Source: Antrodiella citrinella
Taxonomy: Eukaryota; Basidiomycota; Agaricomycetes; Polyporales; Steccherinaceae
Direction: 5' to 3'
Assembly: GCA_004802725.1 (NCBI GenBank)
Contig: SGPM01000017.1
Location: 62,001 to 126,000 of the forward strand
Length of the DNA: 64,000 nucleotides
Shown here one piece after another: positions 48,127 to 60,179 of this stretch (positions are counted from its first letter, which is position 1; each line of letters begins with the position of its first letter). Position numbers and translations under genes: made by a program. The notes below the pieces were generated by a model, which was not told the origin of the DNA, made no database searches, and saw nothing but the letters and a program-made list of their open reading frames with translations.

Positions 48127-49006
48127 TCAGTCGACGCGAGCGCGCTTCCTCGCACCGTCCATGCCGTTGCCGTTGGGGACGTTGACAGTGGTGAAGTAGT
48201 CAAGGGAGCCCTTGGGGTCCGCCTTCATAGACTTGCTGCCCTCAGTCCAGTTAGCGGGGCAAACTTCACCGTGCTTCTCCTGCAAAATGGACATCAACAC
48301 GAGGTCTCTAGTGGCTCGGAAAAAGTGAAAGGCGGACATACAGTGAACTGGAAGGCTTTGATCAGACGGATGGTCTCATCTACCGAACGGCCAACGGAGA
48401 GATCGTTGACGGTGATCTGACGGAGGATACCCTTGGGATCGATGATAAAGAGACCACGGAGAGCGATGCCTTCGCCCTCAATCAGAACGTCGTAATCCTG
48501 AGCAATCTTGTGGCTGGGATCCGCAAGTAACGGCAGCTTGAGGTCAGGTCCTAGGCCACCCTGGTTCCGCGCCTGTGTAGCCCAGGCGAAGTGTGCGTAC
48601 TTGGAATCAGTCGAAGCACCTACGCCACCCGACTGATAATCAGACCTTCATGAGAGACGTGATCGATGTGTGAGAGAACGTACCAAGGACAACAGTCTCA
48701 ATCTCCTGGAACTGTACGAGGGCATCGTTGAAGGCTAGGATCTCAGTGGGGCAGACAAAGGTGAAGTCCCTGCGACGTGGCTCAGCATTCAACGATCTGT
48801 GGTCTACACTGAAAAAGAAAACGCACATGGGGTAGAAAAATAGTACCACCCTTCATAAAACAAAATGAATTAGCTGACAAGATGACAACGCGTTTTGCTA
48901 CTCACCATTTGCCAAGGTACTGGGACAACGAGATCTCCTGGAAGAGGCCATCAACGACCGCCTCAGCGGTGAATGCAGGAGCAGGTTTCTGGATGCGGGC
49001 AACCAT
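48127..49006 (-). CDS. TSA1: Typical 2-Cys peroxiredoxin
   Basis: Five exons (49006..48906, 48850..48827, 48769..48684, 48619..48342, 48279..48127) give 213 residues. The peroxidatic Cys48 lies in [10 protein letters not shown] and the resolving Cys170 in [12 protein letters not shown], standard Prx1/Tsa1 spacing. GGLGP and the YF motif (SLDYFTT) are present; in eukaryotic typical 2-Cys enzymes these make them sensitive to hyperoxidation by peroxide. The enzyme reduces H2O2 and organic peroxides with thioredoxin, in the cytosol. After the usual end the protein carries a 17-residue tail, [17 protein letters not shown], basic and Gly-rich. Exon 2 is only 24 nt. The gene symbol is by homology to yeast. 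Confidence 0.94.
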
Positions 49007-50775
49007 TTTTGTGAGGAGTGGTATAGTGGAATGAGACCAGTAAAAAGCTAGATGATTCGAAAAGAGGCAGACGAGAGTACTGGAAGGAGGCCGGATGCCT
49101 CATTTATTCGAATTTCGCGCGTTCTTTGGCTTTGTTTGGCCTCCGGTTCTGGATACAAACGTTTGCACGCCGACTGTAGGGTGTACCAGTGCTTACACCT
49201 CGTGAACTGGCGTTCGTGGTCCTGAAGTATGTTTATCCATGAATGACTCCTTGGATGTATACTACTCTGACCTATTCTGACGCAGAAACGGCCTCAAGAG
49301 GTCACAGAAACGCGCTTTCTCTTGTCAGAACATGGTTCGACTATTCAAGATGTCATTGTCAGCGAAAATGATACGGGCTTACCAACATCTCTGATATCTC
49401 ACGTGACGGACGCCTTGGAGAAGGACTCGGACCTTCATATTCGCGGAGTGAACGCTCTCGATATTCTGTCCGGCCGAGTACAATTTGGTGATACCGTCAA
49501 GAATCGTACAGGATGCTGTGCGTTAACAACGTCTGACTATGACCTTACTGACCTGCTACTGACCTGAATGTGCTAGAACCCGCCACAGCTAGGCCCTTTT
49601 CCTCCATTCTTATCCACCTCGAGGCGGACTCGGAGCACATTGACAGAATCTATCATCATGAGTTGACGGACGTCCTCAGTGTGTAGCGCTTCACGGAGGC
49701 ACGTTACATCATCAGTGATTGTCCAATGGTGTTATCACTCACCCGCCCTGCAGTTCGCGCATGAGAAGTGTTGGCCGAGCTTTCTCAGAATCATTCAGTG
49801 TACCGTGCCAAATCGGAATCGCAGGAGTGCGGTCAAGGTCAGAAGAGAGCAGGGGCCTCCGCAGGTAAGCAGTCCAACGAGTGAACTGTAAATTGACTTG
49901 TGAACTGATGCTCGGATGAATGGATCTACCAGTTTCTTTCGACCCTGGCCTGGAGGAGGTCGGTTACAAGTCGATTTACAGCAGATGTGAATATTTCTGT
50001 CGTGGGCTCCCCATGACGATGATACGCATCTCCGTGCCGCAATTGAATCATGTAAGATGAACAGGTGAGTGTCGATGTACTATATGGATCATTCCGCGAC
50101 GCTGGTGTGTGTATTTCGAGAAGTACACCTGGAAATGCCTTCTCTCATGTTACCGTCCACCGCTTGAGCAAACGATCCTCCTGAACTTCTCAACTTGAAT
50201 TCGCAATATTCGTCTCGAGTACCTGTCATGCATGCTTGATCATACCTTTATCCCTGTTTCAACTTTCAACCACGACGCCACCACGACGCCCCGTGCGTAT
50301 CCCCAGTTAGCGATGGGATGATCGAAGCAAGAATTGCTGCCAGTTCCTGTTCGGAATCAGTATAAAGCAACTGACGCGCCAATAAAGTTCCATTCCTCTC
50401 CTTGAATGCCAACACCCATGAACAGGTCGCACCTTCCATCACCGTTGCCAGTATAGTTGCGGAGAAAAGTAGTCTTTCGGGGACCCATATTGCGGACCGG
50501 GACAAATCCGAGACTAGTGTAAGCGCGTTGTGCGATTCACAGGACCACAGGTCTCGTCTAAGCGATATGAGCAACCGCTGCAAGAGACCTGCGCGTTATT
50601 CAACTTGCCCTCTTTCCTCCCAGGCATTACCTGAGTTCTGACACATCGTTTCTCTTCCTCCTTGCATGTTCTGAACGTCCCCGACCTCCTTCGCCATTCT
50701 CTGCACCATCTTCGTCTTGGCCTGCACAACACACTCATTTCCCACTTTACCGCTTCTTTTTTCCCCTTTCGCGAC
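49007..50775. other. 1.77-kb spacer without recognised gene
   Basis: Divergent promoter space between the peroxiredoxin and F-box-like genes. Frames up to about 105 codons start without ATG or lack splice support. No RNA genes, repeats or transposon ends seen. Confidence 0.45.
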
Positions 50776-52730
50776 ATGTCTTTCCGAGTCCTTTCGCGCA
50801 ACAAGTCGCGTACTCTTCACGATACTGGTCTCCTCGACGGAAACTCAGGTCTCACCACTCCACCGCGCGATCACGAGGAAAAACCAAACCCGCACGGAGG
50901 CAGTCTGCGGAAACGTCTATCCAGCTTCACACTCCTGGGTACGTCAAAACGGCATAATGCATCGCCTTCACCGAACTACCATCCAAAACCTGCCGTGGGG
51001 TATGTCATGCCAAAGGCCATGTCGTATACTCGACACCGTAGTGAGTCTCGATCGCCTTCCCCGGAGCCTTCACTGGAAATCCGACGTCCTAGTGGGTTGG
51101 GGAAGAGGGCGAGCGTGATGATGCCAGAGACGGAGGTGTTCGACATCTCTTATCGCGACCGGCGCGCCGTGGCTCGTCAGCTCAGCGTCAGCGCGCCTGA
51201 CTTGTCTCTGCCTCTGTTCCAGTGGGAGGAGGAGGGATCGTTGGTGGAGGAGAGAGGATCGTCGTCGGAATTAGGTTACCTTCGTTCCGATTCTGGACAT
51301 CACGGCCAGGAACCGCGGATTCTGGAACCACAACCCTTCGACTTCGCGCGCATACCTGCGGAACTTCTCAAAGCGTTGTTTGCAGACGCAAGCAAACAAG
51401 ACCTCGCGTCAGTTTCGCTTGTATGCCGTGCATTCGTATGGCCAGCACGTCTGGCAATGTATGAGCATTTGAACCTGCAGGAGGTCAAGGACCCGAAACG
51501 TGTCGAGAAGTGCGTGGCTTGGCTCGCGTCAAGACGCGAGATTGCGTCCATTGTACGCAGCTTCGTGTTCCCTGTCCTCCCAGGGCTGGAACCCACGCAT
51601 TCATTTACCCCCGCATTCACCGTCACTTTTGCCATTGCGCTCACCAATATGGTGCATCTACAATCGTTGACTCTCCCCACATTCCTTCCTCACCTGCTTC
51701 TTCATACGACGTTCCAGCTCAGACAGTTCAGCCTCCTGTGCGAACACATGTCCACGGACGAATGTCGTGACATGTTCTCATGGTTGGTCGCACAGCCCAC
51801 CCTTGTTTCTCTCGCTTTGCCCAAGTTAGTAATGGACCCCAGCGGGAGTGCCTTACCTGATTCACCTCGCCGAAAGTCGACGGCTCCCGACACCTGTCCC
51901 CGACAAACCTCGGAACTCGGCATACCTTCAAACGTCGTCCCTCAGCTCTCGCATTTTCATGGACCCGCCCCTCTTGTTTCTGTTATTGTTCCCGATCGCG
52001 CTATCCAGTCACTCTCTATCACTATCCATACTACGTTATACGACGGTCTGCGTCCGTCTGCTCTCATGTCTTTCGTCACTCGTTCCAAAACTCCTGTTAC
52101 TTCTCTGTCAATTATCGCTTCGGGCCAAAAGAAGGTGGACGCTAGGACTCTTGAGCGGGTCCTCATGTCCGTCGGCGCGGAACTTGGCGAGTTCCTGCAG
52201 ACTTTGGAAATAGAGTGGATATTGGAAGACGAAGTACGCGCTCGTAAATCCGCTAGCATATGGTACCTGGACTGATTATCTTGCTTTTTCAGCTGCTCTA
52301 TAAGCAAGTCCTTGCCGTCCTGCCCCGTTTCAAAGCTCTTCACACCCTCCGCCTCCATCGCCGCCTCCCACCACCTCCTCCTCGCTCCCCACCTCCGTCT
52401 CTCCCATTACCACCTACAACACCTCTCAGCACGCCCCCTCCGTCTCCCTCCGCCTTCTTCGCGAATAAAGTGTTCGCATGGACCCCACCAGAGTCACCCA
52501 ACGTGTCCGGCCGAACCAGGATCAACAGCTTCTCGTCGAAGCGAATATCGCTGGACGTGCCCCTCCCGCGTGCACACGAACGCACGCACCTCGCAGCGTG
52601 GAGCAAGCAGTGTCGGACGCTCCGAAACGTCTCGTTCTTGTCGGGCGCGGAGTGGCGCGTTGGGATGAGCGTGGGTGAGACGCTTGGGGCGGCAATGTTT
52701 ACTTTTGTAGGGACGCATCGAACGAGTTGA
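50776..52730 (+). CDS. F-box-like domain protein, basidiomycete type
   Basis: Two exons (50776..52233, 52293..52730) encode 631 residues. The N-terminal 190 residues are Ser/Arg-rich and probably disordered. An F-box-like segment lies at about residues 195-240: ARIPAELLKALFADASKQDL, then ASVSLVCRAFVWPARLAMYE and HLNLQ. The following part has regular Leu spacing as in LRR-like substrate domains (LQSLTLPTFLP, LRQFSLLCEHM). Near the C-terminus is a Pro-rich block (about residues 505-545) of the PPPPPRSPPPS kind. Likely an SCF substrate adaptor; substrate unknown. Splicing restores LEDELLYKQVLAVLPRF. Confidence 0.8.
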
Positions 52731-54089
52731 TGTTCGCTGGGCTTGCGGTTTGTTTGTGGTGGAGGATATTGGGTGGGTAGACGTGCTTGTCTGCTTGCTG
52801 CATTTGAAAGTACATATATGTACATACCTAATGTTTATTACAGATATTTAATGGCTATCGCTATATCGTTCCTCGTTACTCGGACTGCTCGGCCAAGATG
52901 GTGTTTGTTCACTGTTTACGTCGCTACTCCCAGTGCTATGCCTTCGTGAGCAGCGGCGCACGGGATGCAGCTTCTTTGTATGTGCGTGTCTCATGCGACC
53001 GACATGGACAAACGTCAGAAACCAACGTTGGTGTACGCTCCTTGCGGTCAGACTTCAGTTTGACACGTCGATGGCCACTTCCCATCATACATTGAGGACA
53101 TCGAGACAAAATATATCTCCATTCTCATGCGCGCGGCACGTATGGGTGAGACACAAAGACTGAACAGAGGCAGTTCTCAAGCTGACACAATTCCCAGGAT
53201 AAACACAAGTAGAACATGTTCATGAAAAGACGAACACCAATTGCATTGCAGTCCAAATCCCCACTACAATAGGACAAAAGTATGGAACAAAAAGTATCCA
53301 TCAGACGAACGCTCAACTCGCTGGCTGCCGGACCTCCAACCGCAAGCGGTCAGTAAGTACGAAAACCAAACGTCCTCGAGACCTGCACAAAAGCAGGCCA
53401 TGTTCTCTGTCGAACGAGTGAGCGCGGATGTCATCGGCTGGATATGAAGAATGTGACATGTGTAAACATGCGAGACTCGAGTTAGAAACTATAAAATAGA
53501 TCCTAGCTGAGTATGTTCTAAGGAAACAATTAGGGTTGGCAGGGGGTTTATATAGTAGGCAGTTTAGGGCAGGAGCAGCCGCCCGCTGCCGAGAAGTTTT
53601 TTTGGGCGGCGAACGGGCGCGTCCGAGTCGCCGCACCAGATCGCCGTTGCCGGTTGTGGGTCCACTGACTTTGCCACTACTTTGCCCCCCTTAGTTCAGA
53701 CTGTTCTAGCCTCCCCATGTGTTGTCTCTTATATGGCACACCTCTCAAACATGTTTGGACATTAAAGGAATATTATACTGAAACACTCTTTGTATATCTC
53801 ACCTGGGCAGGATGACGTGCATGCTGTCGCCACACGACTCGGATGACAATATGCGACTCTTCGGACCAGAAACGTGTAGATCTCGCCTCTGTGACATTGA
53901 TGCGATAAAGGAGGCTTCGCTCGCGAGAATTTGGCGAGAACAACGCCGAGTACTGCATCGTGACTGCATTTTGACAGCGCATACCTTGACTGACCGCTCT
54001 GTGCAACCCATCGTCCTAGTATCACACGAACTGGTATGTGTTCTGTCATAACTGTTTTTCATTGCTGATTGTTCCAACATAGAATCAAT
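52731..54089. other. 1.36-kb spacer
   Basis: No gene supported. A GC-rich patch at 53570-53650 and a C/T-rich patch at 53690-53740 are the only compositional features. It ends in the promoter of the first epoxide hydrolase. Confidence 0.4.
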
Positions 54090-55282
54090 ATGGCCGACTT
54101 GAGCCCTCAAAAGTGGAAGGACGTCAACGTCTCGCGAGGCGTGAAGTATCACTATTACTACGCACTGGCGACACAGAACAAGGTCACCCTACTCTTTGTG
54201 CACGGTTTCCCGTCCTTAGGCAGGGATTGGCGTAAGATCTCCATCCCGCTCGAGAGACTAGGCTATGGCATCATCATTCCTGATATGTTTGGTTACGGCG
54301 GAACAAGCAAACCCACGGATCCGGCTCAGTATAAGCTTAAGCTCTTGTCGCAAGACCTTGTTGATCTATTGGATGCAGAGAATGTTGGGAAGGCGGTTGC
54401 GATAGGACATGATTGGCACGTCTATCTTCACTGTTGCACTCAGAATACTTCCTGACCCGTTATGCGGTGATCAGGGGTTCATACGTCGTGTCGCGTCTGG
54501 CCAACTACTTTCCCGACCGTTTCCATGCGTTCGCGCATTTCTCTGTTCCATTCATGATCCCTGACACCACCGTCACCTTTGAAAAGACTATCGCGTTCTT
54601 ACAAGCACTACTGGGATACGACCCGTACGGGTACTGGTGGTTCTTCAACGAAGAGGACGCAGACAAAGTCATCGCTGAGCATGTACGTTCATTCCATATC
54701 TTTCCCAACTCATTCCTGATTTTTCCGTCAGCTGGATTCATACATGTCTATCGTCTACGTGAAGGACCAAAGTACCTGGCGCGAGCTCGTGTGTGCCCAG
54801 GGCGCTTTGCGACCAGCACTTCTAGCAGATTATAAATCTGCGAGCGGGTTCGCGTCCTACATGAGCGATGCAGACATCAAAATCGTTACGGAGACGTTCC
54901 GCAGAGATGGTCTGGGTGGCGCACTTTGCTACTACAAGGCCACAATCGCAGAGCTGAACAGGCTAGATGAGGACGGTAAGTAGACCCGCGATATTGACTA
55001 TTTCTTCACAACTTGAAACTCATTTGGAGTGTAGCCATATTACCGGAACAACAACTACCGCCTGTGTCCACTCCTATATACTTTGGAGTAGGGCAGCACG
55101 ACGTGATCTGTACACCAAAAATTGGGAAGATGATGTTCAGCCTTGATCCCTTCAAGAACCACATCATAACTATCAAGGAATACGATGGTGACCATTGGCT
55201 AGTTATCTCGAATGGAGAGGAGATTGCGCGCGAGTTGGATACTTGGGTCTCGGATGTTGTTGTGCCTACGATTAAGGCTTAG
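54090..55282 (+). CDS. Epoxide hydrolase (alpha/beta hydrolase), copy 1
   Basis: Four exons (54090..54415, 54475..54682, 54732..54975, 55035..55282) encode 341 residues. Soluble epoxide hydrolase features: oxyanion motif HGFPSLGRDW, nucleophile Asp in AIGHDWGSY (spanning intron 1), lid tyrosines in YDPYGYWWFF and GALCYYKA, relay acid in GQHDVICTPK and catalytic His in EYDGDHWLV. The enzyme adds water to epoxides to give diols; in fungi this fits detoxification or lipid-epoxide turnover. No signal peptide, so probably cytosolic. Intron 1 (54416-54474) is GC-AG: the two paralogs have GT at the same site, and no GT here keeps frame. It is the most diverged of the three tandem copies. Confidence 0.9.
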
Positions 55283-55760
55283 ACTTGGATTTATATACGG
55301 TAATACGACGTCCCTCTATTCTACCTCCATTGCACATTCTCACTTTCTTGTCTTGCAGATACAGCTGTGTAACACGGGTGTAATGCCCAATAATGTCTGG
55401 ATCTCGATTGACAATATCTTACGGAAGAGTGGGCGCTGTGAATGTTCAAACTCGTCGCGAAGACCGAAGTGCGTCGGTATCTCGAGGCGCGTCATTAGAG
55501 TTCTCCATTCTGCTTGTCAAACTCTATGCCGGCCCGCACGGGCTCTCAAGCTCTAAAGACACCGTCTACAAGGTGAGAACGCTGTGGGGCGATCATATGT
55601 TGTCCTTGACATGAGAACAAAAGCTCTTGACCTCGACGACAACCCTCTACTTGGCTCTCTCTCCCGTCTCTCATCATTATCTACTACTGGTCGGTACGTG
55701 TTCAACGATCTCTGTTCCGCTTCAAATGCTCAGAGATGACGCTCATTCACTAGAACCATT
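55283..55760. other. Spacer between epoxide hydrolase copies 1 and 2
   Basis: 478 bp. The last 135 bp before the ATG are almost identical to the sequence upstream of copy 3. Patches further up (for example near 55420-55560) also align loosely with 57090-57270. Non-coding. Confidence 0.5.
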
Positions 55761-56960
55761 ATGGCTGAAGTGTATCCTCCAACATCGAAAGACATTGTCG
55801 TCTCTCGAGGGCTAAAGTATCGCTATCACTACGCTCCTCCTACGACCCCAGGCAAAGTCACTTTTCTCTTCTTGCACGGATTCCCGTCTACGGGAAGAGA
55901 TTGGCGCAAAGTATCCATCCCGCTGGAGAAACTCGGCTATGGGATTTTTATTCCTGACATGCTCGGGTATGGTGGGACAGACAAACCCACAGATCCTGCC
56001 GAGTACAGGATGAAACTGATCGCAAAGGACGTGGTCGATCTTTTGGACGAGGAGAACATCGAGAAAGTGGTTGTTGTAGGTCACGATTGGTACGTATGTT
56101 CTGACCCCAATCAGCCTCGTGGAACTATGCCTAACATATACCCAAGGGGCTCATGGGTGACAGCACGTCTGGCAAACTACTTCCATGAACGTTTTCACGG
56201 GTTTGCTTTCCTTGCTGTACCATACTCCATCCCCGATCCTAGCTCAACCATGGAGCAGACTAATGCGTTCGTCAAGTCGCAGCTCGGATACGAGCCGTAT
56301 GGATACTGGCAATTCTTCAACGAAGACGACGCCGACAGGGTTCTCCTCGATCACGTATGTACATCTCGGATTCGAATCAGACAAACACTCGACTGATACT
56401 TTGATCAGCTGGACTCCACGCTCGGCATCGTCTACGCGAAGGACACCAGGAAGGTCTGGCGCGAGATTGTCTGTCCCAAAGACGCTCTCAAGGCATCAGT
56501 GTTGGCTGATTACAAGCCGGAGGACGGTGTCGCGTTGTTTATCACTGAAGAGGACCTGAAGCTTTGTGCGGAGACTTTCCGCGAGCATGGCTTTCGTGGG
56601 CCGCTGTGTTGGTATAAGGCGGAAGTACGTGAGATTCACAAGCTGGATGAGGCCAGTAAGTTCTTGAGGTCCCGTCTCTTTCAATTTCAACAGAAGCTGA
56701 TACATCTTCTAGCTATTACCCTCGATCGTTACTTCCCACCCACATCCACCCCTCTGTTCTTCGGAGCGGCCCTGCACGACGTGATTTGTGCACCCCAGAT
56801 TGGAAAGTTTATGTTCGGTCTGGAGCAGTTCAAGAACCACAACATCACTATCAAGGATTTCGAAGGTGATCATTGGCTGATATTGTCGCACGGACAAGAG
56901 ATTGCGCGCGAGTTGGATTCTTGGGTCTCGGATGTTGTTGTGCCTACGATTAAGGCTTAA
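55761..56960 (+). CDS. Epoxide hydrolase (alpha/beta hydrolase), copy 2
   Basis: Four exons (55761..56089, 56147..56354, 56409..56655, 56713..56960) encode 343 residues. Catalytic set as in copy 1: HGFPSTGRDW, nucleophile VVGHDWGSW, lid YEPYGYWQFF and GPLCWYKAE, relay LHDVICAPQIG, His in FEGDHWLIL. All introns are GT-AG. The 5' part, including the first 100 bp of coding sequence, is nearly identical to copy 3. The last exon end (RELDSWVSDVVVPTIKA and flanking bases) is nearly identical to copy 1, so the gene is a mosaic. Confidence 0.92.
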
Positions 56961-57501
56961 AACTTGGATGTATGTACGGTAATGCGATTTCCGTTCATGT
57001 TGCTACTGTTTCCCGTTCTCACTTTCTTGTGTTGCAGATGTACAGTTGTGTATGTATGACGGGTGGAATACCCAAAGCCGTGTGGAGTTCAATTGACAAC
57101 GTTTACGGAGGAATGGGCGCTGTTGATCCAGTCTGCTGACCTTATGTAATCCGACTCGTTGCAAAGCAGCGGTCTGTGTATTTTGGGCGCGTTATTACAG
57201 TTCGCCATTCTCCCCATCAACTGCAGACTCTACGCCGACCCACATGGTCTTTCAAACTTCAAGCTCTAAAGGCGTCGTCTTTACTAAGGTAAGAAGTCCA
57301 TCAGTCATGCTGTGGGCCGATCATATGCCGTCCTTAGCATGAGAATAAGGGTTGTGTACTATATATCTTGACCTCGACGACAATCGTCTCCTTAGCTCTC
57401 TCTCCCGTCTCTCATCGTTATCTACTACTGGTCGGTACGTGTTCAACGATCTCTGTTCCGCTTCAAATGCTCAGAGATGACGCTCATTCACTAGAACCAT
57501 T
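56961..57501. other. Spacer between epoxide hydrolase copies 2 and 3
   Basis: 541 bp, non-coding. The first 50 bp resemble the 3' flank of copy 1, and the last 135 bp are almost identical to the region upstream of copy 2. Confidence 0.5.
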
Positions 57502-58716
57502 ATGGCTGAAGTGTATCCTCCAACATCGAAAGACATTGTCGTCTCTCGAGGGCTAAAGTATCGCTATCACTACGCTCCTCCTACGACCCCAGGCAAAGTC
57601 ACTTTCCTCTTCTTGCACGGATTCCCGTCTACGGGTAGAGACTGGCGCAAGATCTCCATCCCGCTGGAGAAGCTCGGCTACGGGATCTTCATTCCTGACA
57701 TGCTCGGGTATGGTGGGACAGACAAACCCACAGATCTTGCCGAGTACAGGATGAAACTGATCGCAAAGGACGTGGTCGATCTTTTGGACAAGGAGAACAT
57801 CGAGAAAGTAGTCGCGGTTGGACACGATTGGTGCGTATTTTGCGACTGTGATCAGATTTGATAGAGGAACTGTTACTAAAATATACCCCAGGGGTTCGTG
57901 GGCAGTGGCACGTCTGGCAACCTACTTTCCTGAGCGTTTCCACGCTTTCGCCTTCCTCGCTGTACCATACGCTATCCCTGACCCCACGGGAACACTGGAG
58001 CAGGCTACCGCATTCGTCAAATCGTTGCTAGGATATGAGCCGTACGGATACTGGGATTTCTTCAACGAGGACGATGCCGACAAGGTTCTCCTCGATCACG
58101 TATGTACATCTAGGATTCGAATCAGACAAACGCTCGACTGATACTTTGATCAGCTGGACTCCGCACTCGGCATCGTCTACGCGAAGGACGCTAGGAAGGT
58201 CTGGCGCGAGATCCTCTGTCCTAAAGATGTCATCAAGCAAGCATTGCTGTCTGACTACACGCCTGCGGACGGTATCGCGTCGTTTATCACTGAAGAGGAC
58301 CTGAAGTTTTACACGAAGACTTTCCGCGAACAAGGCTTCCGTGGGCCGTTGTGCTGGTACAAGTCGGAAATTCGTGGGCTCCACAAGCCGGATGAGGCCA
58401 GTAAGTATGGAGCTGAGGTCTCACCTCCCTATCTCATTCGTCAGAAGCTTATTCTCGACCTCTAGCTGTCCCCCTCGATCGTTACTTGCCACCCACGTCC
58501 ACTCCTCTATTCTTCGGAGCGGCCCTGCATGACGTGATTTGCCAACCCCAGATTGGAAAGTTTGTGTTCGGTCTGGAGCAGTTCAAGAACCACAACATTA
58601 CTATTAAGGAGTTTGAAGGCGACCATTGGCTGATCTTGTCGCACGGAGAAGAGCTTGCGCGCGAGCTGGATGCTTGGGTCGAAGGAATTGTCGTGCCTAC
58701 GGTCGAAGCTAAATGA
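57502..58716 (+). CDS. Epoxide hydrolase (alpha/beta hydrolase), copy 3
   Basis: Four exons (57502..57830, 57892..58099, 58154..58400, 58466..58716) encode 344 residues. The catalytic set is complete: HGFPSTGRDW, AVGHDWGSW, YEPYGYWDFF, GPLCWYKSE, LHDVICQPQIG and FEGDHWLIL. The C-terminus differs from copies 1 and 2 (DAWVEGIVVPTVEAK). Intron positions are shared by all three genes, so they arose by duplication after the introns were in place. Probably the same reaction; different lid residues may shift substrate range. Confidence 0.92.
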
Positions 58717-60179
58717 ACAGTTCAAGAGGAAACAGTAATGTAATGTCTAGTTTAATTATGTTGCTACCGTCGGCCGTCATGTTCATCGTATGTTTGTAGG
58801 TACGCCGCCGGCTGGGTACCTTGGGTACTGCAGATGTGATAACGAGGAAGCAGATGTCGGGGGTGACATGCTTCCCGAAGCAATGGGCGCTGTGGTGCTT
58901 TGTACATATAATCATGATTGCCAGGACTATACGACTCGTATCGTGTGCCAAATGGCCGCCTGGGCTCATTCTTTAGGTTTTTGGCACGGAATTTACCAGG
59001 TGTCCGCTCTGTCTACTGTGTTGGCAACAACCTGAGACTTCAAAGCTTCAAACCCTGAGGGCCCGTGTGCTTCGGCGGAGCTCGCTGACAAACCGTAGCT
59101 TCACGTCAACTGCGGACTGCCTACAGAAGTTGCATACGTCGGATGCAGTCTATAATCCATCGACATCATAGGAGCAACCATTTGTCCGGCCGCAGCTCTT
59201 GGCCAGCATCGACATCATCGAGTCACATCGACCTCACTCGACCCATCTCCCCGTGATACCAAGGCGCAGATCTGTAGCAGAAGAGACTATCCGGTCTCCA
59301 AAATGTACAGCGAGCGCGCCGACGTCCAAGTGCAAACTCGACCGGCAGAGGAGGGTGAGAATTGTGTGGAAGGTATATTTCTCAGTTGCATGATACTGCT
59401 ATGCAGAGACGTGAAATGACACCGTCCATCTATCACTTCATGCGTTTCAGGTGTCCTCCATACATCTCTTCCTCTGCAACCTACAACCGCACTCAGTGTA
59501 TAGTTTTGCTTTTTGTTTTGGCGAGCTTCGTGACTGTATTTTGGAGTGAGTAGTGTATGGTCATCATCGTGGAAGAAATGCCGTAAGTACAAGGAGGAAT
59601 GCTCGAGGAGGAGACCGGAATCTGAATTTGAGCCTGAGGCTTGGTGGCGCTGGCTGTGATCGACAGATCGAGCTCTGTCACAGCCGCCGCCTCTTTCATT
59701 CTCACCATGACTTCCTCCCTGGGACGACTCTTTCCTCGCTCGCCAATAAGCATCCTGCGTCTATCCAGAAGACTCGTTCATCATCCTTGAAAGGATGTTA
59801 CGGTTCCAGATTAAGATGCACAGAAATGATCATGATTCCTGTACGACCCAGGTCATTGGTACGGGCACCGTGGCACGGCCATCGCTCAGCTGCTGTCGTC
59901 GGTCATTTACATACGTGTGCTTCGTATCCCGGAGCTTTCGGATTGACCATACTTCCTCCATCTCACTCAGGTTTTTACCGCCTGACCCCGTCTCCTTTCA
60001 TTGTGCCTGCTAGTACTTCATTGAAGTTTAGTTGTCACGCCCGCACACTCAGACAGGCATCTGAGTTCCATTCACGTCATCCAAGACCTTGTATTCTCTC
60101 GTCGCTGGCTTGCCAGCTCTCGTATGCAGGGAGTACGACCTTGAAACGACCTTTGATTAAGCACCTAGCCTAGATCGCC
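58717..60179. other. 1.46-kb spacer
   Basis: A 206-codon plus-strand frame (59553-60173) has no ATG near its start and reads as low-complexity His/Ser/Arg, so it was not called. A short frame from ATG 59401 ends in a hydrophobic stretch (CIVLLFVLASFVTVFW) but has no other support. Confidence 0.4.

Larger units (their letters stand above)
55620..58716 (+). repeat. Tandem duplication with 1,741-bp period
   Basis: Sequence from about 55625 matches that from about 57366 with a constant offset of 1,741 bp through the upstream region, exon 1, intron 2 and exon 3 of epoxide hydrolase copies 2 and 3. The match is nearly perfect for roughly 200 bp around the start codons and lower in intron 1, exon 4 and the 3' flank. 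Confidence 0.85.

Noticed and set aside
47952..48185. 77-codon Ser/Arg-rich frame
   Set aside because: It overlaps the 3' end of the peroxiredoxin gene antisense and is low-complexity.
49322..49567. 81-codon frame between peroxiredoxin and the F-box-like gene
   Set aside because: Starts at TTG, not ATG, and has no homology I can recognise.
53313..53636. 108-codon minus-strand frame in a GC-rich patch
   Set aside because: It begins with GTG and shows no conserved motif or introns.
59553..60173. 206-codon plus-strand open frame
   Set aside because: It lacks an ATG near its start, is low-complexity, and has no family features.
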